Source: Halomonas sp. (GTDB lineage: Bacteria > Pseudomonadota > Gammaproteobacteria > Pseudomonadales > Oleiphilaceae). Taken from it: 5,311 nucleotides of DNA. Below are positions 5,305 through 5,311 of the stretch, piece after piece (the first letter of the stretch is position 1; the number at the start of each line of letters is the position of its first letter). The DNA is taken from contig SLIH01000198.1 in NCBI GenBank assembly GCA_007135745.1, positions 1-5,311 on the forward strand, given 5' to 3'. The notes below the pieces were generated by a model. That model searched no databases and was not told where the DNA came from. It saw only the letters and a list, made by a program, of their open reading frames with translations. The position numbers were made by a program, and so were the translations under genes.

Positions 5305-5311
5305 CAAACCA

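Larger units (their letters stand above)
5013..5311. other. Gene-free REP cluster downstream of the SRPBCC gene
   Basis: No credible gene lies in these roughly 300 bp. They consist of four clear REP palindromes, a probable fifth, a heptamer tandem repeat, and about 70 bp of unassigned sequence at 5078-5145. A 63-codon minus-strand frame crossing REPs 3 and 4 has no homology that I recognise and is better explained by the repeats. Confidence 0.65.

Overview
The window looks like chromosomal DNA of a GC-rich gammaproteobacterium. The gene order asmA-family gene, mutY, yggX, tRNA-Phe is of the kind seen in Pseudomonas and its relatives. The GTGGGAGC-type REP palindromes at the right end also fit Pseudomonas or Alcanivorax-like bacteria. 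I favour an Alcanivorax-like host, but this rests on memory of protein and repeat style, not on a search.

Left end (1-559): the scar of a mobile element next to tRNA-Phe. On the minus strand lies the N-terminal third of a tyrosine recombinase (integrase). It is broken by one extra base in an A6 run and ends at a stop codon at the window edge. Between its start and the tRNA is a gene-free stretch of about 240 bp. It carries three 11-bp direct repeats with a GCGTAA core, plus one further direct copy and one inverted copy; I read these as integrase or excisionase arm sites. The 3' end of tRNA-Phe (560-635) is the probable attachment site. The tRNA is intact, encodes its own CCA and has a near-consensus sigma-70 promoter.

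Centre (711-4327): a minus-strand operon transcribed asmA-like, then mutY, then yggX, then toward tRNA-Phe. The AsmA-like protein is an inner-membrane-anchored periplasmic protein with an acidic insert and a charged coiled-coil tail. Its stop overlaps the mutY start (TGATG). MutY is the adenine glycosylase that removes A opposite 8-oxoG and has a 4Fe-4S cluster. YggX protects iron-sulphur clusters and handles Fe(II). The last two therefore form an oxidative-damage pair.

Right end (4328-5311): a 220-bp divergent intergenic region with an imperfect inverted repeat precedes a plus-strand gene for a small SRPBCC-fold protein. The gene is followed by a cluster of REP palindromes: an inverted pair enclosing a 7-bp tandem repeat, a second compact inverted pair, and a degraded copy at the window end. 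The three REP variants differ in the stem by compensating changes.

I found no convincing new multi-gene system. The parts most worth a second look are the tRNA-linked integrase remnant with its 11-bp repeats and the REP cluster.
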